A stretch of 64,000 bases of DNA from Candidatus Gracilibacteria bacterium (GTDB lineage: Bacteria > Patescibacteriota > Gracilibacteria > BD1-5 > UBA6164): contig JAACSU010000008.1 in NCBI GenBank assembly GCA_010119145.1, positions 124,001-188,000 on the forward strand. The letters are read 5' to 3'. Both the position numbers and the translations under genes were made by a program. How positions within the stretch are numbered: the stretch's first letter is position 1; the number at the start of each line of letters is the position of its first letter. Below the pieces are notes generated by a model, which ran no database searches, was not told where the DNA came from, and saw nothing but the letters and a program-made list of their open reading frames with translations. This document shows, piece by piece, positions 47,426 through 59,391 of this stretch.

Positions 47426-50400
47426 TTATCTTCAAAATTTATCAATTGCATCTAAGATTGCTGTTTTCACAGATGGTTCTGCTGTTCTAACTGCAAGGAC
47501 AAGATCAGAATATTTCATACTTTTAAATCTCGCAAATCTTTCTTCAGCAGGAATTTGGTCAATTACAGCAGTATATTTGGAACTATTAAAATTAGGAAGT
47601 TTTTCAGGGAATACTGATACTTGTAACAATTGAGCCTTGCAATACGTTTCAAAATCTCGAATATTTCATATATCTTCTCTAAATTTTGAATCAAAAGCAG
47701 CAGAATATATTTCTTCAACTTTTTGTATTGCATCATCATTTTGACTCATTAATACACTTGGATATATATCATTAAGATATTTGATAAAATCTCAAGCTGA
47801 TGGTACACTATCTTTTGATTCTATTACGCTTGTTCTATCAATAGGATTACTTTTAGTTTCATCTACTGTTGTTCTTATAACAGAGAGAGTATTATTTCTT
47901 TCATCAACAAATTCCTGTATAAGGTCTTCAAACTCAACTGAAGTTCTTGTAATTTTTTCGTCTTTTATAAATGCATCTAATCTATTTTTTAAACTTCAAA
48001 CTTCTGATGAATCTTGAGCAGTTTTTACTTCTTCAATAATAGATCTTATTTCGCCTTGTTGTCTTGATATATTTGTAGCAGTTTCAGATAATCAATCTAG
48101 ATTTTTTAAATCTGTTTTAATTTGATCAGGAAGAATAGTTATATCAATTTCAGAATTTCTTATAAATTCTAAAGTTTGTCTTGCTTTTAATTCATCATAG
48201 TCTGAGCTAGATACATTGGCTATCCTAGAATATTCTTTATTGAGTCTATCCATTGAGTCTATTTTAAACTCTTCATCTGGGGATATACTAGCATCACTTG
48301 TAATTTTTTGTAAATCAGATTTTATACTAGAAAAGTCTTCTCCATTGAAAATTCTTTCTAAAACTTGTTTTGCTTGTCATGAAGTGTATCGGTTTTTTAA
48401 TTCTTTTGCGAAATCTTTTAATTTTGCTTCTAAATCAAAATCTTTATCTTGAATAGAATAGATAACTTTAAATCTATCTAAATCACTTTTATACGTTTTT
48501 AAAATTGCTTCCTGAAATTTATTTAGATTATATTCTATATCATAACTTAATCACGTTAGCCTTTCTTTGTAGTCATATTCATGATAATTCTCTAACTGTT
48601 CCAGAGAAGTAACAAATGTTCTCTTATCCGTATCAGAAAATTCATTTATTTCTACTTGTCAAACTGATAAATTTCAAGATTCAATTAATTTTAAATCTCA
48701 TTGTGTAATATTAAGTTTTCATTTTCTTGCATGTTCTTGAAGTTCTAATGCATATTTTTTAATAGCATCACTCATTCAATCTTTGTCTTGTATCTTTTGT
48801 AATTCTGTTATTGCTTGATGAGTTGGAATAAATCATTTTTTTATTTTTTCCACCTCTCTAAAAAATTCATTTTCACTAGGTATAATTTTTTTATCTTCAA
48901 TGTCTTTTAAATACTTTCGAAGTTTTTCTCATATTTTTTCTTCTTCTATATCTGAAATAGTATATGATATATAGTTTCTAATCGCTTGGATTGGATTATA
49001 CATCTTTCAATTTACTTCAATTCATTGTGAGATGATTCTTAAAATTTTTGGATTATTTTTTCAAATTGTTTCAGATCTTTTAATCATATCTTCAAAATCT
49101 TTTTGAGTGATTTCAGGTGAAAATCTTTTTAATTGATTTAGTTCTGGTGTTGAAATTCAATACCTACTGAAAAATCAAGTAAAAAAATCTCATACTAATG
49201 CTTTTTTTCTTCAAACGTACACTTCTTGTAACTCCAAATTTCAGTTATCGACTTTATCAAAAATTGTTTGCAAATCTTTTTCATTTCCTTCCCAGTTATT
49301 GTTTGAAACAATTTGTGAAAAACTATAGAGCATTGATGTTTTTTTTGTCAGAGCAGGTGGTGCATTTTTTCACCAAATCTCAGAAATAGATCTCCAACGT
49401 TCTGCTCTCCATTCTGCCCAGCTTCTTCTTTCAGGTTTTTTAGATAAATGAGGATATAACTCTCCTAATTTTTTATCTATTTTTGATTGAACATCTTCTG
49501 TAGATAGATAACCTCTTTCAATAATATTATACAATTCTAACTTTACAATTTGTCATCAGATTGGATTATTTCTTACTCTTTCAACAAGATTATCAACTTT
49601 CTTTATTCTACTAGCTTTTTCATCTTCTGATAGGTCTGTTCTTGAGGTAATATAACTCTTTAGATTATCAATTTCTGAAGAAAATTTAGGATTTCAAACA
49701 ATCTTAAGTGCTTTTGTTTTTTCATCAACTTCTATAGAAAAATCTCAATCAAATAAAAATTCTAATCATTTTTTGAGCTCTTCTCTTCAACTTTTGTCTA
49801 GATTAAAATGTTGAGTGGCATTATCTCGCAAATGTCTTCAAAAAATATTAGGTCAACCTACTAATGCATTGATTCATCTTCTTGGAAAATAATGATTTTT
49901 ATCGAGAGACCAAGCCTTTAACCAAAAAGTTTTGGTATTTATATTGAGATATGATTTAACCTTTCATAACTCTTCTTCAAAAGCTGGTCTTTTACTTGGT
50001 TCAATAGTTTTTAAAGTTTCTTCTAGTTTTTGTATAGCTCTTACTCTTTGTATATACTCATTTCTTAATTCCGCATCATTAGAATCAGCCAAATAAACAT
50101 CATCAATATTATAATCAGGAATTCTTAAAATTCTTCTTCTTACACTTTGATTTCATTCTGTCAATTCCATAGTATCTCACGCAAACGGAAGCAATGAAAA
50201 ATTTTTAATTCTGGCTTCATTTACTCCTCTTCTTGCTAATGTATCTAATAAAACTCTTCTATAAATAGTTTCAGCATAGTTTACAGTTGCTGCTATTGCT
50301 AGGAAATAGGTAATGAATCAATAGGTGTTGTTAAAAATTGATTCTCAAGAAAATATTCAATCCTCAGGCTCGGTTTCAATATCAAATAATGGATTATGAT

Positions 50401-51550
50401 TTGCAAAATCTGCAGCATCTAGAGAAGCATTTAATACTGTAGTTGTTCAAAATCCACTTGAAAACAGATACCAAATAGCATCTCAGGCACTCTCAAGTAG
50501 ATTTGGCCAAGCATTTTCAAACTCATCTTCAGCGTGAGACTTCAGTTCAAGAAGAAAATCAAAAGCATCTTGTTTATTTATAAAATCTATTGATCAATCT
50601 CCAATTTGTATCTCAACAGTTCCAGTATCATTCGCATTTTCTACTTGTTTTGCAAATGAATCAATAGTTTCATCTAAATATTTATTTTGGAATCGTTCTG
50701 AATCTTTAATTTGCTCAGAGATTTTTTGAAGTCATTGCATTATTGTATTTTGTTCTGCTTCAGTAAGACTTTGAAATTCTGGGAGAGTTTCTAATGTTGC
50801 TTTTAGATTATTTAGTCTTCCTATAAAATCTTCCTTATTTTCTACTGCTCCATCAATTTCGATGGCCTCAATTTTACTTAAACTTTCACTTGAAAATAAA
50901 AGTCATCAAACATACTCTATACTAGATTGAATAAATCATACATCTTCTCCATCAGATTTTAGATCTCAATACAGAGCAAGTTCTAACTCTTTCATAAAAG
51001 CTGTTATTTCTTCTGTGTTCTCTGCATCGTGAATTCATTTGAGAATTTGAGCCACATCATTTAGTTCTGGATTACTCAAATTTGATTGAACAATTTTAAG
51101 TCTTTGAGCATATTCTAACTTTATAAAATCTTCTGAATTCTCAAACTCTTGAATTATTGCATCAAGAGTTTCTTTTCAATAATTTTCTTTTAATTCTTGT
51201 TCTCATTGGGTCGATGTCGTCTGAACTTCTTGAACAGAAGTATAATATTCCTTTGATTTCTCTCTTAATTCAACAATGTAGCTATTAATAGTAAAAACAT
51301 TTTCGCTTGATATATCTTCACTAGAAACATTTTCAGCCAGTTTTTTTAATTTTGTGAGAATATCTGATAATTGATTTATATTTTCATCAGATATATTGTC
51401 ATTGTCTTTGATATCTTTCAAAATCTCTGCATATTCTAACAAGATAAAATCTCATGAATCCTCGAATTCTTGAATTATTGAATCAAGAGTCTCAGTTCAA
51501 GAAATATCTGTTGAAATATTTTCAGGATTATTAATTGTTTCAACTGCCAT
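47426..51550 (-). CDS. Giant hypothetical protein of the large locus, 1374 aa, with internal duplication
   Basis: Unrecognised. It starts MAVETINNPENISTDISG and opens with two copies of a module about 107 residues apart: ETLDSIIQEFEDSGDFILLE at residues 20-39 and ETLDAIIQEFENSEDFIKLE at 127-146. A hydrophobic zone follows near 290-330 (AIWYLFSSGFGTTTVLNA) and a clearer membrane segment near 405-428 (YGFITYFLAIAATVNYAETI). About 900 further residues are Lys/Glu/Asp-rich helical sequence with scattered Trp (ERRSWAEWRAERWRSISEIW at about 700-720), likely long coiled coils. The protein ends AIDKFGR. No catalytic motif is visible. It follows the 1226-aa gene by 6 bases. Confidence 0.78.
51095..51172 (-). 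repeat. Second copy of the N-terminal module in the 1374-aa protein
   Basis: Codes for ETLDAIIQEFENSEDFIKLE plus YAQRLK (residues 127-152). Of these 26 residues about 19 are identical to the first copy, and spacing between copies is 107 residues. The flanking helical segments are also similar in length, so the duplicated unit is probably longer than the well-conserved core. Confidence 0.8.
51416..51493 (-). repeat. First copy of the N-terminal module in the 1374-aa protein
   Basis: Codes for ETLDSIIQEFEDSGDFILLE plus YAEILK (residues 20-45). It pairs with the copy at 51095-51172. This indicates an internal tandem duplication within one gene rather than an assembly artefact, since the two copies differ at several codons. 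Confidence 0.8.
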
Positions 51551-51556
51551 AATTTA

Positions 51557-54500
51557 TTATATTAATTCGTTAATTTGTTCTTTAATTTTTTCTATAAGAG
51601 TTGAAATAATAGCTCTATTAGTTTCGTCTTGTAAATAGAGTGGAGAATCTTCTTGTACATACTTTCACAAATTTTCAACTAATTGTTTAATATTCATGTC
51701 AGCTTTTTGTATAATTCCCCATTTACTTTTTATGAGTTCGTTATTTTTAAATTCTTCAGATTCAAAATAGCTCTCAACCATTCAGTAAATGATTTGTGCA
51801 TTCGGATTACTACTATTTTTTTCAAAAGGTGCAGTATTTATTTCTTTATTTAAAATTTCTGATATTTTTTCTTCGTATGCTGACTTTACCGGATCTTCAG
51901 AAAACATAGATTTAATAGTTTCAGAAAATCATTGCCATCTTACTGCTGATACTTCATCTTCAATAATAGTTGTATATCCATTCAAAAGATTATTTAATTT
52001 TTCTTCTGTTGAGGCTTCATTAATAGAATTAACATACTTAGTTTGAATAAGTTGATATGCTCTAGCAATTTCTTGAATTTTTCTATCCCTTATTTCTGGA
52101 TTTGCAAATCATTCAATGATACTTTTTTGTTGTTTTAAATTTTCAACTTTCCTTGTCATAGTTGCCAAGTCCGTAACATCTAGAGAGTCTAAATTAAGAT
52201 TTAATTCATATTTTGTTTCCAAATTAATACCTTGAGCAGTTATTTCTGCATGTAAGTCAGTAATATTTTCTAGTTTTACACTACTTCTATCTATTTCTCT
52301 ATCTAAAATATCTATTAAATTATCTGAAGTTGGTGCAACATATTCTCACAGTATGTATTTTTTATATAACATTTGAGCGTCAAAAGTATATCAAGGTGTA
52401 AGTTCTTTTTGTATTTCTTGCGCTTCTTCCATTAACTTCTCTAACTCTATCCTTATTACAGAGTAATTTGAAGCATTTATCTTGATTTTATCTATATCTG
52501 GAACATTATCTTTAATAGTGTTAATTTTCGTATTGAGATTTCGTTTTAAAGTATCGTATTTTTTATTGAATTCACTTCATTGATCTAAAAGTGAAACAAT
52601 TTTTATAATAATTTCGTGATCTTCCTCTAATCATTTATTTAGTAATTCAGCTTTAATTTCTTCTAAACGATTAAAATCTGTTGGATAATTATCTGTAAAA
52701 GTTTTAAATTGCTCAAGTGTCGTAGAGTCTCAAAGAACCGTCTTAAATTTTTGGTCAATTATATTAATTTCGTTTTCTGAATTTTCTAAGATACTTTCTA
52801 ATTCAGTTTCTCAAAGTACTTCTTGAACGTTAAGGTTATTTTCTTGTAGTTCTACAATTCATTCTGATTGAGCCATTTGAAATATTTCAATTCTTTTGTT
52901 TTTATATGCAGTTTCTAAACTTTCCCAATCAAAAGTATTTGTGTCTATATTTTCTTCCTCATCTCACAACCTCACTTTTAAATTGTCTGATTCTTTTTTA
53001 ATTTCATCTATGATTATTAGTTTGTCATCTAAAGTTTCTCTAGTTTCTACTAAACCATTTGGGGCTAATTGTACTTCATTAACTTGAGTAATACTTTGTT
53101 TGATACTGTCTTGAGTTGCAAAGATATGTTTAATAGTGTTACTAAGTTTTGTAATTTTATCTTTTTCAGCTTCATCTGTAATGCTAGGAAAACTGTCTAC
53201 GCTAAATGCAGAGACATCTCATTTTTGGGTGTCTCTTGCTAGTTTTTTAGTAGCATCTTTTAAAGCTTCGCTTGAAGTTGAAATATTTAAGATATTAGCA
53301 AATCATTGTTGAACTATAGTATTTTGTTCTTGGTTTGAAATATTGAAATTAGTAAGATTTACAGCTACAGCATCATTTGCAGCATCTATAATTTGTGAAC
53401 TTAAAAATATTTGATAGACAAATTCATTAGAGTCTCACATTTCATCAACAATGAAATTTTGTATGAATGCTTGAATTTCTGAGTCTTTAAATTCTTCATT
53501 AAATTTATCTTGATTTGAAGGACTTAGAAAATTTAATAATTCTACACGATTAGTAATTTTTGCGACATCTTGCTTTGAAGTATTAAGAAATTTTTCATCA
53601 TTAAACAGTGTTGTGTGAAGGGCAACAAATGACTCATCTGTTATGAGCTTCTCTCCTTTATCGTCAACTAAGGTATTCTGACGTGTTTTAAATTTTTCAA
53701 GTATTTCGTCGTATTTTTCTCAGACTTTTCCTCAGTCAAAATCTGGAATTTCTAATCAGCTTATAAAACCTGGAATTGATTCAAGGGTACTCAAAGTTTT
53801 TGTTTTAGCAGTATTGAACTTTTCTTGTACTTCAGGAGACGATATATATCACGCTGTATCATCAATCATTTCAGGAATTCAAAGTTTATTCCAAGCTGCT
53901 TTTCCAAATAATCATGCTCATACAATCCATCACAGTCTTTTAATAAAACTGTTTGTATATTTAGTATCTCATCAGACTACACCAAATAAAAATAGTATTC
54001 AACCAATCATAAGGAGAGTAGGGTCTTTAATGATATCTTCCCATCTACCTTCTTTGACCATTTTATAAATGGTGTCGCTATTATCTTTGGCTAACTTTAA
54101 CTCAGTCTTTCATTCATCACTTTCAGCATATTTATCTTGATTAACCTGTAACGCAAGAGCAAGCTTTCAATATTTTGCTTCAAAATTAGGGTCATCTTTT
54201 TTAGCTTCCAAAAAGCTTTGAGTTAGAAATTGAACAGTTATCATATCTCTTCACGCTAAGTTTGCATTTTCAAGTAAAAAAATAACTTCCTTTTGGACTT
54301 CAGGCTTATCCAGATTTCTATCTAAATCAGCTCTTAATACTGGTAGAACTTTAGAAGCTCGTAATTCTAAATATGTTTCAGGTCAAATTAAGCCATCAGC
54401 TCATATATTATGAAATCCTTGATATTTCTTAATTTTTATCTCATTAAGGGGAGTTCCTATTATTTCTTTTGCTAGTTCTTGAGCTTGTTCTGGAGATACA

Positions 54501-55237
54501 TTGAGACTATTAAAAGTAGAAGTTACATATGGAGTAATAGTGATTTCTTCAGTATTTATTTCCATTGTTGATACTCAACTTCCAAACTCCTCCATAATCG
54601 CAAACCTTGTATTTTCACCAAAATCTCAATCAACTTTAATTATTTCCCCATCTTTTCCTTTTGCTTGCATTCTTTGCAAGAAGTATTGAGTTGCAAACAC
54701 ATCTTTTTGCATAGCCTCCATAGTTTCACTTCATAATTGACCATCAATTCAGATAGTTATTCCATTATTAAGTTGATTAATATACAGCTGAAAAATAAAC
54801 AAATCTCTGTCTCAAGCAATTGCTAAACCTGTATCTTGAGCATATTCAAACATTCCTCTATATTCTAAGTCAGTTTGTCTCTCTATGACTTCTCAAGAAT
54901 AATTGAAATTGGGAGTAGTATTAGTATCTAATAATCCTTTTTTCAAACTATCATTTACTAAATTAGAAGGTCTTGAATGTGGTCGAATAGAAGTTGCTAA
55001 AACACCTCTCGCATCTTTAGATGCATCGAGTTGCCCAATAAAATCTGAAGCCCATGATTGGTTACAGTTTTCAAGCTTTATTTGATAATCTAGTACAATG
55101 ACTCGAACTGTGTCGTTTTTTTCCCATCCATTTGGAAAATGATTATTAATATGGTCAATGAACTTTTGAGCATTTTCTTGAGTAACATCACCAAAAGTGA
55201 GTTCTCGAGCTGTTTCTATTGTGTTATATCCAGCCAT
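51557..55237 (-). CDS. Giant hypothetical surface protein, 1226 aa, with peptidoglycan-binding-like repeats
   Basis: Unrecognised as a whole. After an N-terminal region (MAGYNTIETARELTFGDVTQ) there are three segments with the turn pattern of PG_binding_1 domains: IGIDGQLGSETMEAMQ (about residues 162-177), VDGDFGENTRFAIMEEFG (about 202-219) and IGADGLIGPETYLELRA (about 300-316). Two membrane segments lie near 397-435 (LLMIGGILFLFGVVGG and LGGIVGAGLFGKAAW). About 750 residues of acidic helical sequence follow. The N-terminal part may therefore contact the cell wall. It is the promoter-proximal gene of the six-gene locus and is divergent from ftsX across 172 bases. Confidence 0.78.
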
Positions 55238-55409
55238 TGTGTGGTATTTATTTTTAAAATCTTTTATACTCTATCATATTGTGCCATACCCTCGCAAGAT
55301 ATATCCCTTGACCAATTTAGATTTTTAAGCTGATATTTCTAATTTTTCTACGTTTGCAAAAATAATCAAAACAATTACACTATACTTATATATTTAAAAA
55401 CAATTTTAC

Positions 55410-56315
55410 ATGTTTCCACGACTGTTTAAATACGCTACAAAAAATATCCTGAGAAATACTTTTTTAAGCGCCTCATCTGTTTTGATTCTAACACTTCTTA
55501 TGTTTTTTATAAACATACTGATTGTATTGCATGATGTCAGTTTTAGAATCATAGACAGTATTAATCAAAAACTCACTATTTCACTCTATTTGGATGACGC
55601 CTATGATAAAAACTCTGTAGAGGTGATAGACTTGCAAAATGATATTAAACGTCAAATACCTGCTATTGCAGTACAGTATAAAACGAAAGACGAAGTTTTA
55701 GAAGACCTGAGAAAAACAGATCCCGAACTAGTAAATATTTTAGAGCGACAAAATCCTCTTCCTGAGACTATTTCACTGCAAAATATTCCTCTCTCTTCCT
55801 ATGATGCTCTCAATACAATTATTGAAAATAAACTCTTCCTTCTCACAGAAAATGAATCAAGTGAAAATGAGGGAGCATTTTTCTCGACCTATACAAGACA
55901 ATTTGAGAGAATTGAAAATGTCATCAGTATTTTGAGTATATTACAGCTCTGACTTTATATAATTATTCTCACATTTATTATATCTATTGCCATTATTGTG
56001 TATTCAATTATTGGGAATTTTATCTATTATTATAGAGATGAGATATATATCACGAGGCTGGTTTGAGGAAGTAAGGTCTTTATATATTGACCTTTTACAA
56101 TTCAGGGGATGCTCTATGTTGCCATAGCCTTTACTATTTCAACTATTTTGTTCTTGCTTCTCATTCAAAATCTTCAATATTTATTCCAAGTTGCAAATTT
56201 CAGTGGAGTATATACTGGGAATCTTGCACTCGTCTTACTTATTGAAGCTATAGTTTTCTTAAGTGTATGAGGTCTCAGTGGATTTATTTCTTCTCGAAGA
56301 TATTTAAAAAAATAA
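55410..56315 (+). CDS. ftsX: Cell division protein FtsX
   Basis: FtsX is the membrane half of the FtsEX complex that controls cell wall hydrolases at division. The 301-aa product has the typical layout: N-terminal MFPRLFKYATKNILRNTFLS, first membrane segment (about 20-43), a large extracellular loop with TISLYLDDAYDKNSVEVIDL and NPLPETISLQ, then three C-terminal membrane segments (about 178-205, 230-255, 275-293), including YYYRDEIYITRLVGGSKVFI. FtsE is not adjacent, which is unusual. Two TGA glycines sit in RLVGG. Confidence 0.93.
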
Positions 56316-56327
56316 AAATAGCTCACT

Positions 56328-58715
56328 ATGTTTTTCAAAACTCATGGACTTCTTGGTCAAAATGCGAGAAATCTCCAATATATAAAGGGGGCTTCTTTTT
56401 TGGATGCTAAAAAAATTGCTGATTCAAAACTTGGAACGAAGAGGTTTCTTTCAACCCATAAAGTAGCTGTTCCAGAAACAATTGCGATTATTAAGAAGCA
56501 TAAAGAGGTTGATGCGGATCTCATAAAACAATACGACACCCCTTTTGTAGTAAAGCCAAACAATGGATATGGATGAAAATGAATCCTTATAGTAGAGAGT
56601 CAAAATGCCTTAGGTCAGTTTGTAACCAATACGTGAGAGACTTTTAGTCCAAAGGAAATGGCTGAGCATTTTATCTACGTTTTAGATTGATTTTTTTCTC
56701 TCTCTTGAGGTCGAGACACCGTGCTCATTGAAAAAAAGATTATTCTTATGAAAGAAATTGAGCTTTTAGGTACTTATGGACTTCCTGATATTAGGGTTAT
56801 CGCATATAATATGGTTCCTGTGATGGCAATGATGCGTATTCCTACGAAAGAATCGGGAGGAAAAGCGAATATACATGGTGGAGCGTGTGCGGTTGGAATC
56901 GATATCTGAACATGAAAATTGACTTATATATCTTCAAAAGGGAAAACAGTGAAAACTATTCCTGGTATTTGAGATGTCAGAGGTATTGTAGTTCCTGAAT
57001 GGGACAAAGTGCTCTCTCTGGCAATACAAGTTCAAAAGGTAACAGGGATTAAATTTTTAGGCTGTGATGTAGTATTAGATGAGGATTCTGGACCACTTTT
57101 ACTTGAGATAAATATTCGACCTGGTTTAGAGATACAAAACGTCAATCTTGCACCACTTCGTACACGACTTGATAAAGTGGAAGGAGTAGATATAAGTTCG
57201 GTTGAAAAATGAGTTCGATTGGGTCGAGATTTATTTTCTTGAGATATAGAAGATAGAATTACAGAGCTATCTGGTAAAAAAGTAGTGGGTTCACGTGAAT
57301 ACGTAAAAATAAGTCATAATGAAAAAACCTATAATTATATAGCAGATATAAATGTATGACTTGCTGAAAATAAAATCGATAGAGTCTTTGTAGAGGATAT
57401 ACTCAAGATATCACTGTGAGAAAAACAAAAATTAAGACTTGAATGTGAAATACTCGGTCTCCCTCAAATTTTGAGATTTCAGATAACATCACTTGATGGA
57501 GAGAAAATGGTTTTATGAAAAACAAGCCTGAAATGATTTTTAGTGGATCCATTTAAATATAAGAAGTGAGAAACTCCATTTCTTCAAAGTGCTCGAAATC
57601 TGAGTGTGTCTAATACAGCAATTACATCAATACATCAATCACAGCTTCTTGCGCTTGATAAGAAACTTGTAAACATAGATAAGAAGCTTTTGATTCTGAA
57701 ATATGTAACACCAACAAATTTGGAAGAACAAAAACAGATTTTTATTGAAAAAAATGGTAATTATGTACCAAGCTTTGAATATAGAGAAATTCCTCTCGAT
57801 TTAGAAGCACTAAGAAAAGAAGTAAAATCTACTGAGATTCCAGACATTCCACTGGCTCAAATCTACATCAAAAAAGCGAAAGAAATAAACAATAAAATAT
57901 CCTTTTTAAAAGCATTTAAAGATCAAAATGTTGCAGATATGAATCTCTATAGTGAAAAGCTATATGGAAGTATTGATCAAGAAAATTTTGAAAAAGCAAA
58001 ACAACGTATTTCAAACAGAGATGATATACGCGAAGAGGAAGAGTTTTTGGAATACGATGAAATACGTGATTATATGAAAAAATTCAATAATATTTATGGC
58101 ATAAAGGTGAAAATGAAGGAAACAACTTCAACTTCTCGCTTTTCAATGAAGTGAGATATTCTTCAATTTAAAAAAGATACTATCGTATGAAAACGAGAAA
58201 TGCGATCAATTATCGCTCATGAAATTGAGGGGCATTATCTCAGAAAGATAAATGGCAGAAAGTCTGAGTTCAAAATACTCGCTTCTGGAACAGCTTGATA
58301 TCTCGAAACAGATGAAGGGATAGCAATCTATAATCAAAATAGATTTATTACACCATATGACAAAAAATTCTATTCTATATTTGAAAGATATTATTTTGTT
58401 CAGTATGCTCTCAAGCATTCATACAAAAAACTTGTAGCTCATCTTGCAGAGTTTTACGATAATGATTGGGCAAAAGTTTTTAATCTTATGCTTCGGGTAA
58501 AAAGAGGTTTGAAAGACCCATCTAAATCAGGAGTGTTTATGAAAGATGTGGTGTATGTAAACTGATTTTTCTGAGTTGAAGATTATTTAGAAAACGGATG
58601 AAACCTTGGTGACCTCTATATAGGGAAGATCAATATTGATGACATTTCATTGTTAGAAAAAAACAACTTTTTCACACAACACAAAAAAGATGTAACGATT
58701 CCGTTTTCACTTTAA
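56328..58715 (+). CDS. Fusion of RimK-type glutamate ligase, retropepsin-like domain and QEGLA/DUF1704 metallopeptidase
   Basis: A 795-aa three-part protein. Residues 1-300 match the RimK-related alpha-L-glutamate ligase family (ATP-grasp): GLLGQNARNLQYI at the start, FVVKPNNGYGGKGILIV, RIPTKESGGKANIHGGACAVG and LLLEINIRPGLEIQN. About 305-440 resembles the RimB/ATP-dependent zinc protease (retropepsin-like) family, with VVGSREYVKI and MVLGKTSLKGFLVDP; the usual active-site IDTGA reads INVGL (Asn342). About 450-795 is the QEGLA/DUF1704 (MATCAP-related) family, with SFEYREIPLDLEALRKE, the zinc motif HEIEGH (631-636) and TDEGIA (661-666). It would add and remove C-terminal amino acids on unknown protein or peptide targets. 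It starts 12 bases after ftsX. Confidence 0.85.
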
Positions 58716-58748
58716 ATATTAAATGTACTAAAAAAGCATAAAAAATAT

Positions 58749-58776
58749 TTGCAATGATCTCAATTTTTCATATAAT
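58749..58776 (+). promoter_or_regulatory. Promoter of the tRNA-Asp/tRNA-Ala pair
   Basis: TTGCAA (58749-58754), a 16-base spacer, and a perfect TATAAT (58771-58776), 43 bases before the tRNA-Asp 5' end. This is the clearest sigma-70-type promoter I see in the window. Confidence 0.7.
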
Positions 58777-58819
58777 TCCCTCGCTTTGTTTTCAGAGGAG
58801 TCGATAATTGGCTTAAAAT

Positions 58820-58897
58820 GGGGTCGTAGCTCAGTTGGTTTAGAGCGCCGCACTGTCACTGCGGAGGTCGCGGGTTCGAGTCCCGTCGATCCCGCCA
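58820..58897 (+). tRNA. tRNA-Asp (GTC)
   Basis: Cloverleaf with acceptor stem GGGGTCG/CGATCCC, D-arm AGCTCAGTTGGTTTAGAGC, anticodon stem-loop CGCACTGTCACTGCG with anticodon GTC, and T-arm CGGGTTCGAGTCCCG. The 3' CCA is encoded (58895-58897). It is 18 bases upstream of tRNA-Ala, so both are probably made from one precursor. Confidence 0.97.
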
Positions 58898-58915
58898 TTT
58901 TAAAACAAAGCATCC

Positions 58916-58992
58916 GGGGAATTAGCTCAGTTGGCTAGAGCGCTCGCCTTGCACGCGAGAGGTCAGGAGTTCGACTCTCCTATTCTCCACCA
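58916..58992 (+). tRNA. tRNA-Ala (TGC)
   Basis: Acceptor stem GGGGAAT/ATTCTCC, D-arm AGCTCAGTTGGCTAGAGC, anticodon loop CTTGCAC with anticodon TGC between CTCGC and GCGAG, T-arm GGAGTTCGACTCTCC, encoded 3' CCA. A single tRNA-Ala with a T in the wobble position could read all four GCN codons. Confidence 0.97.
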
Positions 58993-59021
58993 TTTTTTAT
59001 ATTTTTCTATACTTGGATATT

Positions 59022-59231
59022 ATGCCATCGAACAAGAGACCGAGAAGATTAAACTACTCAGTAAACAAGAAATGACCAGTAACTGGTTGAAAAGTTGCAA
59101 AAGCAATTTCTCATTACCAAGCTTTGACAAAACGTCTTGCGTTTGAAGGAGAAACTAAGTGGTTAAATAATGCAATGACAATCGTCATGCTCAAACTAAA
59201 AAAATATGGAATAAACACTAATAAAATATAG
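59022..59231 (+). CDS. Small basic protein, 69 aa
   Basis: A short, strongly basic protein between tRNA-Ala and tuf: MPSNKRPRRLNYSVNKKG, then VTGGKVAKAISHYQALTKRL and MLKLKKYGINTNKI. Two glycines use TGA. It ends TAG. Composition and place near ribosomal protein genes suggest nucleic-acid or ribosome binding, but I do not recognise a family. It is followed after 3 bases by another tiny basic ORF. Confidence 0.6.
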
Positions 59232-59234
59232 ATT

Positions 59235-59321
59235 ATGCCAAGATTAACAGGACATGCACATAAAAAACTCAGAAGAGCGAAAGAGTTGATAGAAAAGAAA
59301 GTAAAAAAAGCAAGAAGTTAA
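59235..59321 (+). CDS. Tiny basic ORF, 28 aa
   Basis: A 28-residue ORF: MPRLTGHAHKKLRRAKEL then IEKKVKKARS and TAA. Half of its residues are Lys, Arg or His. It begins 3 bases after the 69-aa gene and shares the MPxx start. It could be a very small ribosomal or ribosome-associated protein, or a chance ORF. Conservation in relatives would decide. Confidence 0.5.
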   Translation: MPRLTGHAHKKLRRAKELIEKKVKKARS

Positions 59322-59391
59322 TATTGATTTTTTGTTAATTTTTACTACATTGAACACACGTTTTTGATTTTAAATTATAATTATTTCGAAT

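Noticed and set aside
40958-55237. Prophage or tape-measure protein block
   Set aside because: The long helical proteins recall tape-measure proteins, but there is no terminase, portal, capsid, integrase or lysis gene, and codon use matches neighbours.
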